A stretch of 64,000 nt of DNA, taken from positions 233,876-297,875 of the forward strand of contig VXAU01006153.1 of NCBI GenBank assembly GCA_013399695.1. Reading direction: 5' to 3'. Made by a program: the position numbers and the translations under genes. The stretch is from Formicarius rufipectus. Taxonomy: Eukaryota > Chordata > Aves > Passeriformes > Formicariidae. Shown one piece after another: positions 11,651 to 24,020 of the stretch (its first letter is position 1; every line of letters starts with the position of its first letter). The notes under the pieces were generated by a model that ran no database searches, was not told where the DNA came from, and saw only the letters and a list, made by a program, of their open reading frames with translations.

Positions 11651-14465
11651 GGAATGCACTGAAACCTCTTTTCCCGCAATGGAGCCCAAGATGCAAGGAT
11701 CCCTGGCTCTCTTTTTCCACTTCTCACTCTCTTTTCACCAGTATCCCAATCCCATGTGGTTGTCAGGCTTTAATGTACCTTCATGCATGTGTATATTCAG
11801 CTAAAATCCTTAAAGGAATTTGTTCTAATTTGGTAGGAAAGTTAATTGTGATAAGGAACAAACTTATTTGGAATGGCTTGTGTGAGTGAAGACCAGGTTC
11901 AGTAGACCATAGAAATGAGAAATTCCCATAGGAGACAATGAATTTTCCTTAGATTTTTCCTCAGATCCTTGTTTGATCTAGAAAGCTTTGTTTGGGAAAT
12001 GCTTCCATGGAGAGATGTTCATCTCCTCCGAAACACAGAAACCCAGTAGACAGGTGACAGGGAAGGGAAGAAAGAGCAGAAGCAGACTTTTCCTCCTTTC
12101 AAAAGCCTTGTTGTCCTGGTCATAGTTTCACAGAGCTGCGTTTTTCAGACTTAAGTTTTAACTGTCCAACAATCCACATAAGAGTGCAGTGGGTTATGCT
12201 TGGCTGTACTGGAGTCAGAAACTAGCTGATGATTTGAGGAACTGTTTGGGCTACTTTGTGTGTGGAGAGAACTGAAAAGTAAACCGATTAAGGGGATTAA
12301 CTCTGTGAGATTAATTATAACAAAGAGACATGAATCTAAGAATATATCAGGATGTATACTGCTGTCTGAAACTTGGAGTTTATGGGATGGTATAAATGAG
12401 AAAAAGGAACTCTGAAAAATGGGAAGGAAAAGACAATAGTTGAAAAATCAGTCTTAATTGTTCCCTTGGCAAAAGGATGAATTTCACACAAAAATATGTA
12501 TTTAAAATTCCACTGTCCCCAAGTGACTTCTTGAGTCAAATTTGTGCTATTTTTCCACTCTTAATGGGTTAGATTGAGAAATTTAATCCCACTCAAAATT
12601 CAAATCTCACTTCTGCATTAGTGTAAGTCTTCACTGGCATGGCTAAATCACTACTTTAAAAAAAAAAAAAAGTGATGTATAGATTTAATTTTCCTCATGT
12701 ACTTTCTTAAAAGAACTACTCTTGCTTTTCAGAAATGAAACAAATGCCCAAACTTTAATTGGTGTCTATAGGGAAGATGGTGTTTGGGATGCAAAAAGAT
12801 ATCAACTGCAGATGTGCAAAAAAACCACCCAAAACACATGTATGAGAGTTCTGGTGTATTTGTTGACTAACTTGTGCCAGTGTGAGCCAGTAAAGACCCT
12901 AAATGTCTTGTTATAAGTTGATATACTGCCTTTTCCAGGGCAGTAAATGTTGTAATGAGAACATACTGTGTTTAGCTCAGTTCTTTTTCTCTTAATTTTT
13001 TTTTTTTAAAATTACTTTACAATTTCAGTGTTGGTTTTTTTTACAGACAGCTGGCCGCAAAATAAATCCCATTTAGTGTAACAGGTTGCCTTCAAAATAC
13101 TTCTCCGCCATCAAAATATTGATTAATTGACTCTATTTGAACTGATACACATTTTCTTGCACTCTACACAGTGCCTCAAAAATGGTCATGAGTGCTCTCT
13201 TTTCATTAGGCCCCATGCCCTGAAGGGATTCATAAGAGGGAAGAGTCTTATACCAACTAAATTATTCCTTTAAAATAATGGTTTATTTACAGGTCTACAT
13301 AATTAAGAACTTACTAAACTTTATGCAACTGCAAAAATAGGTTAGAAGAAACAATTTAGTAAGCCTGATTCTGTTCTGTGCTTTGAAAAATCATGTCCTT
13401 CCTATACTGGGAATTTATCTTCCTGAAATCTGTGTGCTGCTGTAAAGAGTAGAATATATTTAGCTACCTTTTTTCTCAGAGAGAAAAAGGTATGTCTTCA
13501 GTAAAAGCAGGTCAAAAAGAGGTTAGAAGTTACAGCATTGGGAGGTACATTATGCTAATTCAGACATTAGCCTGGAATTTAGTTCTTTCATATCACAAAA
13601 GTGCTCTTTAATCTCTCAGCAATACAGAGCTAGACCAGCAAAGGAATAATATTCTGTTCTCTGTTAAAACTGCTGTCTTACAGAAACAGCAGGCTGGTGC
13701 TAAAGTCTTGGAATTACTGCACAAATGCATAGAAAAAATACACAGTAAACTGTCCAGCTTGCACTGTATGTAATTTTAACTCTTCCAGGAGAAATTGCTG
13801 TATACTTTGAAATCTCTGCCTTTATGCATTTCCAGTTATCTGCCAGGTGCTGATAGTGAGGCTGAAAGATTTCTGGTCACAATTGAACACTGTAGCTATT
13901 GTATTGGATTCTGAAATCTGGTTAAAAATAAAAATCAAGTAGCAGATGTGGGTTTAACTAATTTCATTATGCTTTCATTATTTCAATAATCTTTCATAGA
14001 CCACTCCTCAGTAGACTATAAGTCTTAAATCCATGAGACATTGAGATACAATTAACACTCTTAGAAGGAAGTAGAATGTAGAAGATAATGCCATTGGGCC
14101 TAGACAATTAGGATACACCTAATGCTTTACCTATTCCAAAATTCTTTCTGTGGTGTCATTGAGCTAGAAATTATAGAATATGACTATTTATGCCAAAGTT
14201 TAATTTCCCCTTTTATATTACAGTCATAAGCAATCATATTAAAAATCTTTGGTATTGTGCAATTCATGCTCAGGTCTTCAGCCACACATTTTTTGAGGAG
14301 AATATATTACTAATGCACCACCACTGTCATCCTTTGAGGAAAATTTTGCAAAAGCTAATGCTGTGTGGTTTATTTTGCTTTTTAACTTCCTTCCTATTAA
14401 AGCCAGTGGTGCCCAATAGCAGGACAAGGGAAATGGACACAATCCAAAAAAAGGAAGTTCCACCT
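11651..14465. other. Unique AT-rich DNA with a poly(A) run and a small hairpin
   Basis: Contains a 15-bp A run at 12658-12672, a T run near 12998 and an inverted repeat at 13465-13492 (arms TACCTTTTTTCTC and GAGAAAAAGGTA). The 12722-12916 (+) frame follows a pyrimidine-AG, but nothing in its protein is recognisable. No gene is called. Confidence 0.55.
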
Positions 14466-14678
14466 GAGTATGAGGAAGAACTTGTTTACTGTAGGAATAA
14501 CAGAATACCAGAACAGGCTGTCCAGAGAGTTTGTGGAGTCTCCTTCTCTGCAGACATTCTAAACCTTCCTGGATGTATTCTGTGCCACCTTTTCTAGGCG
14601 AACCGGCTTGATCAGGTAAGTTGGACTAGATGACCTCTAGAGCTTCCTTCCAACCACAGCCATTCTGTGATTCTACAT
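14466..14678 (+). mobile_element. CR1 LINE 3' end
   Basis: Sense CR1 3' UTR: 'ccagaacaggctgtccagag', 'gtttgtggagtctccttctc', 'ggactagatgacctctagag', 'ccttccaaccacagccattc', and a terminal 'ctgtgattctac'. This resembles the CR1 group whose terminal block reads TTCTGTGATTCT. The 135-codon open frame at 14190-14597 runs from unique DNA into this element and is not a gene. Confidence 0.9.
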
Positions 14679-15904
14679 GGATGACCTATTAACTTAGATT
14701 TATAAACATTCTTGAAGAATGTATAGTGTATTTTCTGAGTTTTCTTTAGCTGCCATAAATTGATCAAAGTTTCGATACTGCCTACAGTAGTGTTATGAAC
14801 CATTGTGACTTCTCCCTTGCATTCCTTCAGATCAAATATTATGTGTATATTCTAATGAACTTGTGATTATACCTGTAAAAGGAATATTCATAATCTTTGT
14901 AAATAATGTAACAGGAAAGTTTTTAGATTTTGGGACTAGGCTAATTTAACACTATATCAAACTGTTCTTAAGCACGGCTCATGAGTTCATATAAGCCAAT
15001 ATTTGTTCCAAGCAGGGAATCTGGAGGTGGCTCCCATCATTTTGCATGTAAGAGAGCTTAATAGTGGAGACAAGATCCATTAATTGTGTTTTGGCGTTTA
15101 TGTCAGAAAGTGACTGTAGGTTCAGTTGATTTTTCAATCTAAAGGTAGTCTAGAGATGAACAATTTCCCCCTGGAGGTTTCCTCCACCATATCACCATTT
15201 TCTTAGAGCTTTTGATCTAGTTGTGCAGAAATAACCTGTCCATAAAATTTCTCACTGTAAATTCAGTTACCATTCTAGTTAATAGCCTAATATAGTCACT
15301 GATTTGAAGTTAGATAGTTGGGTTTTTGTTTGTTTGCTTGTTGTTTTTTTTTTCTTGTCACTCTCATTTACTCATATATTTCCTATGGAAGTAACATTTC
15401 GCTGAATTTTTCCAAAATTGTGATGTGACACACTAGAACCCTGTTTATTAATGGTTTCTCCATTTTCAGCTTAGGCTGGTGTAACAAAAATTTGTCTGTA
15501 TTAGAATATTCAAGAAAATTCACACAAATAATTACAAGTATGAAATACTGTGTATAAGTTATAGAACGTGGACCAGTGTGAATGATCTCAGCCAGTGTTT
15601 ACATGGGCTGTTGTTTGGTGACAAATAGGCTTCAATGCTAAATGCAGTTTATTTTGTCACCTAGTGTCATTCCCTGGTTGCCTCCTCCTGCCCTTATGCC
15701 ATGCTGCCCTCTCAATGGTACCAATGATGTGGTTTGGTACAAGCAAGATTTCTGAGGTCATCAGGTTGAAAACCATCATTTTCTTGTCTGAGAATTTTCA
15801 CATGTAGTTTGTATCAGTTACCTTGGGTTAAGGGAATACCTACCACAAGTCACAGCACTGGCATGACTGAGAAGCACCATAATGTGGAGGCACCAGTTTC
15901 ACTA
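14679..15904. other. Unique DNA with a T/G-rich tract
   Basis: No gene recognised. A G/T-rich simple tract occupies about 15321-15357 (GTTTGTTTGCTTG followed by T10). Confidence 0.55.
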
Positions 15905-16034
15905 ATTCCCATTTTGTGCAGAGGCAGTTTTGGTACAGAGAGACAGGGTTTCACACATGCCATTATGTTATCTCACAGCACAGGTCACTGGTGGAGTTCA
16001 AACTCCCTTGGTCTGCAGACCCCAGGTCTCTCTC
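15905..16034 (+). mobile_element. Possible ancient MIR-type (CORE) SINE
   Basis: The order of blocks follows the MIR core and 3' half: 'attcccattttg', 'cagaggc', 'ggtacagagagacagg', 'tctcacagcacaggtcactg', 'gtggagttcaaactcccttg' and 'cagaccccaggtctctctct'. MIRs predate the amniote radiation, and a few copies survive in birds. Agreement is in layout and short words only, so this could be chance similarity in a GC-richer patch. A profile search would decide. Confidence 0.4.
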
Positions 16035-16432
16035 TAGCTGTCATGTGAGTGCACAGAGGGGCTTTTCAGGAAGGGCCAGCTCGCTCATACCAGAACTCTG
16101 ACTCAGAGCCAACATTCTTATGGTTGTGGAAATTATATTTTGCATTCAAGTGTGCTCTCCCTGTCAGTACAGTCAGGGCAGAGGAGGGGAGGAGCAGGAA
16201 GAGACTGTCCTTCCAAATAATTGCTCCTGAGAGAGGTGAGTGCTGAATGCTGGTGGAGAGACATAATGTAAGGACACAGACCCTTCATTCTGTTTCTGTG
16301 GTATCCCAGGAAAGTGAGGTTATACTTTCATAGGAAACAAACACAAAGGAAGAAACCCAATCTTCCATCACTAGTTTCTCTTCTTAACAGGAAAGCCCAC
16401 ACAAAACTTGAATCTTGCTAACTTGCCAGGTG
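16035..16432. other. Unique DNA, moderately GC-rich
   Basis: Short overlapping + strand open frames (15809-16246) have no recognisable protein content. No gene is called. Confidence 0.5.
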
Positions 16433-16536
16433 AAAAAAAAAACAAACCCAAGCAAACAAAACAAACAAACAAACAAAAAACCAAACCAAACCAAACCAAC
16501 CAACCAAACAAAAAAACCCAAAAAACCCCAAACCAC
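16433..16536. repeat. A/C-rich simple repeat, (AAAC)n and (AACC)n
   Basis: About 104 bp made of A runs, AAAC, CCAAA and CCAACC units, with almost no G or T. It creates low-complexity frames (Lys/Asn/Pro/Thr on +; Phe/Leu/Val/Trp on -) at 16371-16696 that are not genes. Confidence 0.95.
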
Positions 16537-17875
16537 AACTCCTCCACTGTGTACTGCATTCCTTTTGTCTGCTGAATTTATCTTACTGTTTTTCATATGT
16601 TACACATTTCAGGATGAATCTTTTGGCGTAAAGACAAAAACAGTCAAGTTGCAGATGTTAAATGCAGTGCATAATACTGTGTTTCTGCTAGCTTAATGAA
16701 AGCCTAAGAAGTTACTTTGACATGTAATTACTGGGAGTATCATAGAAAGAAAATAGTAATTCTTAAAAATATACCAAGTCTAGTGCATAGAAACATACTG
16801 AAAATGTGAGAAAAGGTTAATTGTACAAGGAAATGAACAGGTACACAATAATATTAGTGTTAGGTTTTACGGAGAAGAAACACTGTCATAGCAGGCAGAG
16901 GACACACTCAAGGGAAAAAATACCAGTTTAATATGAGAACAAGAAGCAGAGAAGAGAAACTTAAAGGCAATTCAAGCTTGTAAGCTAACTGAATTTATCA
17001 GAAAGTAAAGAAGAAATAATATCTATTTCAGTTGTCTGCAACAGAAATTGGTTATAAAATGGAAAATGACACTGTCAGAAGCCATTGTTCCAAAAATCAG
17101 ATATAGCTGAAATAAGTTGATGTCCCAGATTACAGCATGAGAGCTTTGGGAATTAACTTTAAAACTTTGGTCATTTTCTCTTTCTGTGGTGTTTCAAACA
17201 GTGTGTAGAGAACAGTCAGGCATAGGAGCTAAGTTCATTCAAATATGTGTGTGAAAGACCCAGAGGTCACTAAAGACATAACATTCCTGACACGCTTGCA
17301 GAATAATTGTGGAAAAGATCTTTGTATATTACATATGATAATTTACTCAGCTTCATGTGAATACTAAGGTAAATAATTTTAAATAACATTAATATGCACT
17401 CTCAAACCCCTAGCCAACAGAATTAAGTTTAATATCGAATACAATGAAAAATAAATTTTGCTTCAAATATTATAACCACTATTTATTTAATGTAGTATCA
17501 CATGCATAAGTATATATGCTTATTTTTACACTTTTTAAAATCTTGATAAATCTGAAGTTCATCTGACTTTTATTTATTCCTGCTGAAAATATACCCTTGT
17601 GCTGTGACACGAGTTTTTTTCAACACAGAGGCACTACATTACATATTACAAAGATGTGAATATAAAACTGCATGGCAAGTCATAAAGAACTGTTCTGAAT
17701 AAAATGATCTTTGTCCTTTTCCATTAGCTTGCAAGTTTTCTTTTAAAATTCTTAAAACTCTGAAAATGCTGTGGTTATCTTAAAAACTTTACAGTGTCTT
17801 GCTAATGTGTCAACCCATTTGAAAATATCTTGACAAGGATTTGGGAGACAAACTGTGAATGCTGCAAGTCTTTGA
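16537..17875. other. Unique AT-rich DNA
   Basis: No open frame longer than about 60 codons outside the repeat flank, and no recognised repeats. Confidence 0.55.
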
Positions 17876-18055
17876 ATGGGACTGGCTGTATTAAATTTCT
17901 TATGTTTCCACTTCAGACAAGATTTTCTCCTTAAATATCAGTTCATTATTGATGTCTCAGATGTCTATCCTCTTGCCCGTGACCGAACCTGTAAGCAGAT
18001 GGTTCAAATAGATCAGGAAACGATGGGTCTTTGGAGAAAATGGTACGGCTGGTGA
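17876..18055 (+). CDS. 59-codon open frame, possible exon; no known family
   Basis: Two readings are possible. As a free ORF it runs from ATG at 17876 to TGA at 18053-18055. As an exon it would start after a pyrimidine-rich acceptor (TTTCCACTTCAG, ending 17916) and end at 18051 before GTGAGC, giving 135 nt in one open frame. The peptide in the exon part reads QDFLLKYQFIIDVSDVYPLA near its start and GLWRKWYGW at its end. Four CpG dinucleotides fall within about 75 bp, unusual in this CpG-poor DNA and compatible with coding constraint. I recognise no domain and see no neighbouring exon, promoter or poly(A) site that fits. It may be chance: a 45-codon open frame alone is not rare. Confidence 0.2.
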   Translation: MGLAVLNFLCFHFRQDFLLKYQFIIDVSDVYPLARDRTCKQMVQIDQETMGLWRKWYGW

Positions 18056-19970
18056 GCTTCTTGTCATAGTGCTGAGAAGTATCAATGACTGTTTAGGAAT
18101 TAGGGAAATGATTTGGTGGTTTTCCATAGATTTCAGAGATAAATATGCAATCTGGCTTACTCTTTGCTTTATTATTTTGGCAGAATTTTGTGCACTTCAA
18201 AATCAGTTTCTTTACTTAATGAGTGTTACCACTTTCCTTCTTGAAGTAGCATTAAATTGAAGATACATCTTGAACAGAATAGATCAGGACTGATGAAGTC
18301 TTTAACAGCCAGATCAGGAGTCGAGAGTTTTTGCCTTGCTGAGCTTGACAGTAATATTTAGAAGAGTGTACACCTGCTAGGTCTCAGACATGGAATAGCT
18401 TACGTTGACAAACTGGAATGGTGGTGTCCACAATCTAATCACTACCACAGGCCTCAGTGAGATGACTGCATTTCTGGTTTGGCTCTGCACTTTTCTGTGG
18501 CCTTTGAGTAAGTTTCTTGATTCTTTTCACAGTTTCTTTGCCTGTAATAATGAAGCACATTAGGGATGGTGGAATTCCATGGTACTTCAGTGACCTACAG
18601 CTCCAAGGCTATAAGCTGCGCAATCACACAGATCTTGCTGCCAGATTTAGCACCTTCAACTTCTTCTTGGGTCCAAGCCTGGCTCCCTGCTCTGTCACAT
18701 GCAGCCTGAAGCTGTGGTGCAGGGCTCTTTGCCCTGGCACCAGAAAAAAGAGCTGGCCTTCCCCTCCCAGGCGCTGCTCCTAGAGAAACTGGTCTGGCGC
18801 TGCAGGCACACAACAAATGCAGGCACACAGCAATCACTGAAGAAATTTTCGTTTTCTAAACCTTAGGACAGGACATATCAGCTGTCATATAAGGAAGAGA
18901 GAAGTTTGATTTTATAGATGAAAAAATTTGAGGGCCTGCTTAATTTTTATGCATTATGTATGAGTGTTGCCAAGCGTTAGATTTGGTTTTGAATAACTCT
19001 CTCAGAATAAGCTTGAACAAAAGGATTTCAATCCATTTTCTTTTTAGAAATCACAGTGAAAAATTTACACAAGTTCCATATTTTGGCCACTCCTACCTAC
19101 CTACCTGACTTGTTTATAATGATAAAAATATCTGGACAGATATAATGTTGACCCTTCTTTTTTTCCTTAAACTAAACTTACACAAGGTGCAAGTATCCTG
19201 ACATTTTTTGTTTTAAGTAGCATTAGATGGACATGGGTATTGAAGTTGCTCTTTAAGGCTAATTTGCACACTATTCACCTCCACAATCTTTTTAAGAGCT
19301 CTCAATCTCCTAATGGCATTCTTTTTCTTAGTAGCAGTGGAAAAGGAGAAAGACAAAGGAGACTGAGCTTTTGTATTACTCAGTACCATAACTGTGTCCC
19401 GCACTTGGCAGTCAGCAAGTGACACTCATCAGTTATTTAAAACAAATGGGTTTTTTGATAAATGATACCACTGTAACATGGCAGAGAACTCCAGCTGTTG
19501 GAGTGATTGTGTATATATCTACCTAGGATTAAGCTGATGAAAAGGAAAATATGTGAAACCTGTACTTTTGTAATTTAAGGGATAGCTGTGTCCAGCTTTT
19601 CCTTTGGCAGTTTTCCATTTTTTGTAAAATTTGATGCTGAAGCTGACCTCCAACTGACTGTGGTCAGGTGGAGGAGTCTTCATAAATATTTAGAAAGTCT
19701 CATATACAAAGCAAAACTGATTGATTTTTGGGAGATAGTTCGTTTTTTGTTACCTTCTAATATTTATTACTGTAGTATTATCAACAATCCTAGCACAAGC
19801 AAGTATAACACCCCACCACCCAAAAAACTCAAATATGTTTATCCCAAATAATTTATTCTAAGAAAGAAATGTTTGGTTTATTCAGTGCATTTTAAAATGA
19901 AAAAAATTTTTACTCATAATTTGCTTGTATTGGCAATATAATTTGTAGAAATGTAACCCTGAAACATTTT
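18056..19970. other. Unique DNA with a GC-richer block
   Basis: A GC-richer patch at about 18560-18840 carries overlapping frames on both strands (18517-18783 +, 18595-18837 -), none recognisable. The rest is AT-rich with short chance frames. Confidence 0.5.
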
Positions 19971-20045
19971 TAGAATCATAGAATGGTTTTGGTTGGAAGA
20001 GACCTTAAAAATCATCTGGCTCTGACCCATTTGCATTTAATAGAA
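19971..20045 (-). mobile_element. CR1 LINE 3' terminal fragment
   Basis: The + strand reads 'tagaatcatagaatggtttt', then 'ggttggaagagaccttaaaa' and 'atcatctggctctgacccat', the reverse complement of the last ~75 bp of CR1. A very short truncated copy. Confidence 0.88.
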
Positions 20046-20273
20046 GAACAGTTAGTAAAATGCTTGAAGAGGATTCCATCAGCACATGTCATGTTTCTAT
20101 AAAAAGTTCTGTAAAGTCTGAACTAGTCAGTCTAGAACTAGATGGGCCACCAGAACACTCCAGATTGCCCATGCAATAGATTTTAGCCTATCCTGAAGAA
20201 AATTAAACTTTTACAAATGAGTAGGAATTATAACAATGTTATTACTTGAACTAGTTCTAAGCAGACCATCTGA
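20046..20273. other. Unique AT-rich DNA
   Basis: Nothing recognised. Confidence 0.5.
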
Positions 20274-20372
20274 CTTTTTTTTTTTGTTGTTGTTGTTGTG
20301 TTCTGGCCAAATATATACCATATAACAAAGAATTGCTATATTTTTTGGTTGGTTTTGTTTGTTTGTTTGCTT
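20274..20372. repeat. T/G-rich simple repeats, (TTG)n and (TTTG)n
   Basis: T11 followed by (GTT)4 at 20274-20300, then after 40 bp a second tract at 20341-20372 made of TTGGTTGG and (TTTG)n units. Confidence 0.85.
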
Positions 20373-23334
20373 TAGCTTCTGGCTGATGAGTGCAAATCAT
20401 ATTTCCTGCTGACTGACGCAAGCAGTTAGTTCACCTTTAAGATCTTGGTGTCAAGCAGAGATTATATACTATGTGATGTATCACTTTTCTGTTATTTTTC
20501 CTAGTTTTAAAGAGATCATTTTTCTTAGTCTCAAATATAGTGTGATTTTTCAAAGAATCATAGAGCTTTTGATATAACAAGATCGAATCCATGTTCTTGT
20601 GCTGCAGCAGATGGGACAACTTTCATAAAACAACAAAGAAGCAATTCTCCTGTTCTTATTGACTTTTTTTTCTGTATATACCATGGATTTCTCTAGACAG
20701 GTTGTGATGCTCTAGCACAGTGATCATGAAATGCATGGCAATGTGTCTGATAATTTGCACAGGAAGAATTTGTGGTGATATGGATTATTTGGGGGTTTCT
20801 TAAGTCTTCACATTAAAGACATGAACTGAAATTATGGATTCTTCTTATGAGGTATGAATAATGAAAAAAAAAACAAACACCTTAACCAAAAAAAGTCTTT
20901 GCTAAAGTCTATTTCTTCTATGTACAATAAATTTATAGGCTATGTACTTGCCAAAAGGCCTTTTCAATGTGTTTCAGGAAAAGAAGTAGAGAAAATTATG
21001 CTAACACAGTTGTCTACATATTCCATATCTTCCACAACCTTCAAATAGCAGTATCTCAAAATGCAGAAGAATGAAATAAATGTAATGCTACAAAATCAAC
21101 TAAGTGAATGTTTAAAATAAAATGTGTTTTCTGTAATTTTTTTTCAGTTATTTCTTTTATTGGGATTATGGATATCTGGCTTTTTAGTAACTTCATTTTT
21201 CATTTGAGTACCAGAAGGCCATACAAACAAGAAATAAATTCTCATACTGAATAATCCTGTGAATAATATGCTAGAAATAGGGAAATAGTATTGCTTAAGG
21301 TGAAAGACTTTCCTGAGTTAGTGTAGTGTTTTAGAAGCAAAGGAAGGAACATTTTCAGGGAACTGTCATTCCCATTCAGCATTTTTGATATATAATAATT
21401 GAATACATGTCAAAATTTGATATGGCACCTTTTTTGTGCTTTATACATATATGGATGATCTTCTGTTTAAAGGACTGGAAGATTTAATGATTGGTTATAA
21501 AGTCTTAGGCATAAATAGATGAATCCTTCCCATCTGTTTTCTTGAACCAAATGTCTGTAAGTTTCTCTTCTTTTTACTTTGAAGTGAAACATTTTCTCCT
21601 GTCCTATCTCTTCATAAATCCCACTTTTCAGATTTAGAGGAGAAGTGGAAGGTGTGTTAATTCCTGCTTTTCTTGTGTTTTGATTACTCAATGATAAATC
21701 AAACAAGACTTTTTAAAAACCAACATCAAGAGTTCTTGCAATTTTGACTGTGTGCGTCTCCACCATAGTAACGTGGAACAGTAATATTCATCTTCCTCCT
21801 CAGTGAATCTGAGCCAAGTGCATTGTTACCAAACTAACTAAAGTATTTGGAGTGTGGGAAGAGCATCCTTAAACCCAGTGCATTCAGCAACTGACAAGAA
21901 TGAAATATTTTAAATGAAGAACATTGTAAAGCTTTGCTATTAATTATTAATTTACCAATTACTTATTGAACCTATCCTCTCTTGGATTTGTTGTATGCTA
22001 ATTCATCATGAACAAAAAAAGAAAAAAAAAGGAAATATTTACTTGATTGAGATGCAGATTTACTGAACAGGTTTTAGAGTATTTTTTAGTTCTTCCATTA
22101 ATTCCTTGCAGTGGCCTGTGGTATTATGAAGTCTATAAATCTGTTATGATTGTGGGTCTGCTCAGCCTCGCAGCTCTGCTGGAATCAGTCCAGATGGGTA
22201 TTGGCCCAGAGGTTAATTGAATAGTGAGATCTGTTAGTTAAGATTTAATGTAAATATTCCCATATTTATAATCTAGTTCAATAGCAGAAGTACTTCCCCA
22301 GTTATAATACTCATTGATTCAACTGCTCTTCTAAGAAGTTGCTTTTGTCTTTTTAATTCCACCTGCTGGAGCACATCCTCTTCCTTTAGATTACAAAATC
22401 TCTGGGACAGACACATATTTTTTTTCTTTGGACTTCTAACACACTTAGCACAGTGGCATATTGGCTCACTTTTGGTATTCTTAGACAGAAAAAAAAAAAA
22501 GAGAAGCTTTTGTAAAGTTAACATGGTTGAGAGCAGAAAGCCAAAAATATTAAGTTATGTCATGGTTAGATTTCTACAGGTCAAGCACTTGGAGCTAGCT
22601 TGACAAAATTAAGAGCAATTTAAACTCTATTTCATAGCAAATACTTTGTGTTTTAACATTAGAATGCTCATCACAGCAGGAATTATCTATTACTATGGTA
22701 TCCAACAGCAAAAGTATGAAAAAGAAGTAGAGGATATCTCAGACATGCCTAACTAACACGCATGCTACAGTGCTCTATTAGCCTCTTCCATTCCCTATTC
22801 CTACAGGGAAGAGAATGGGATTCATAGCCCCTATTCTGTGCGCAAACATGATTGCTTTTATACAATGACAATATAATTTAAAATGCAGGCATACCCTGCT
22901 GCCATCTTTTCTAAGCTGCTAGGAACAGACATAATTATAGGTTATAGAGTTATTCAGAAAGAAACAGAACCCAGGTATCACATCTTGTGGCATGAACTTC
23001 TAATTTAATAATAATAAGGTGGAGATAAATTATTGATTTATCCATGATTATATCAGGATATGGAAAAATTAATTTAATTTTTTGCAGTTTTGAAAATAGC
23101 CAAGTATGAAGATTTGTAGTGGCCAGTGCTAATAGTTGCAAATCAGGAAACCTTTTCCCTTGCACTTGCAAACAGATTGCTTGGCCAAATATTTAACATC
23201 ATGTCTGTGTGGTAAGGGCAGTGTGACTTTACATTTAAAAGGCACCGCATTTCAGTCCTGCTTAGAATTTATTCTGCCCTAAGTGAAATCAGAAGGTATA
23301 CCTGGCATGACCTTAGTGAGGCAGTCTGATCCTA
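20373..23334. other. Unique AT-rich DNA
   Basis: About 3 kb with no gene or recognised transposon. Minor A-rich runs occur near 20862, 22014-22031 and 22488. All frames are under 85 codons. Confidence 0.55.
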
Positions 23335-23604
23335 TATATTGTGCTGGTTTTGGCCAGGGTAGAGTTAATTTTCTTCAGAGTGGATGGTGTGTTTGGGATT
23401 TGTGCTGAACACAGGGTTGATAATATAGGGATGTTTTTGTTATTGCTGAGCAGGGCTAATGCAGAGCCAAGGCCCTTTCTGCTTTTCACACTGCCATACT
23501 GGAAAGGGAGGTTGAGGGTGCATGGGAAGTTGGGAGTAGACACAGCTGGGACAGGTAACCCAAAATGATGGAAAGAGTATTCCATACCATATGAAATCAT
23601 GTTT

Positions 23605-23624
23605 AGTCCATAAAGTCCATAAAG
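23605..23624 (+). promoter_or_regulatory. Duplicated TATA-like element in the LTR
   Basis: AGTCCATAA occurs twice in tandem where I would expect a single TATA box in this LTR family. Possibly a slippage duplication; core promoter activity is unproven. Confidence 0.4.
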
Positions 23625-23797
23625 CGGTAGGAAGAAGGGGCAGATGTTTCGAGTGGGGGCATTTGTCTTCTCAAGTCACAGTCATGCATGACAGGGCCCT
23701 GCTCTCCTGGAGTTGCCTGAACACCTGCCTACCCATGGAAAGCAGTGAATTAATTCCTTGTTTTCCTTTGCTTGGGTGTGCAGGTTTTGCTATCCCT

Positions 23798-23803
23798 ATT
23801 AAA
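23798..23803 (+). terminator. LTR poly(A) signal ATTAAA
   Basis: Common variant hexamer at the expected position, about 130 bp before the LTR 3' end. It would end transcripts started in the same LTR family. Confidence 0.5.
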
Positions 23804-24020
23804 CTACCTGTATCTCAACCTAGAAGTTTTCCAGCTTTTACCCTTCCAATTCTCTTCCTGATCCTTCTGGTGGGGCAGTGGGCGATGGGCTGCTTGGGGC
23901 TTGATTGCTGGCTGGGGTTAAGCCACAACATATTTATTGGTTGGATACTATAAAGACATTCTAGAAAAGTCTTAGGCAGATTTTAAAGCCATATTTAGCC
24001 ACAGGGTTAAATTTCTAAAC

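Larger units (their letters stand above)
23340..23930 (+). mobile_element. Solo LTR of an avian endogenous retrovirus (ERVL-like)
   Basis: The 591-bp unit begins TGTGCTGGTTTTGG and ends GGGTTAAGCCACAACA, so it has TG...CA ends. The flanks are TATAT (23335-23339) and TATTT (23931-23935), a 5-bp target duplication with one mismatch, which fits ERVL-type insertion. A TATA-like region at about 23605-23624 and a poly(A) signal ATTAAA at 23798-23803 fix the sense strand. No internal retroviral genes flank it, so it is a recombined solo LTR. The same family recurs on the minus strand at 59.6 kb and in part at 52.2 kb. The 120-codon frame at 23591-23953 lies inside the LTR and is not a gene. Confidence 0.88.

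Noticed and set aside
12722..12916. 64-codon + frame after CTTGCTTTTCAG
   Set aside because: No matching donor, no recognised protein, ordinary AT-rich composition.
16371..16696. Frames of 62-93 codons on both strands
   Set aside because: Translations of the A/C simple repeat at 16433-16536.
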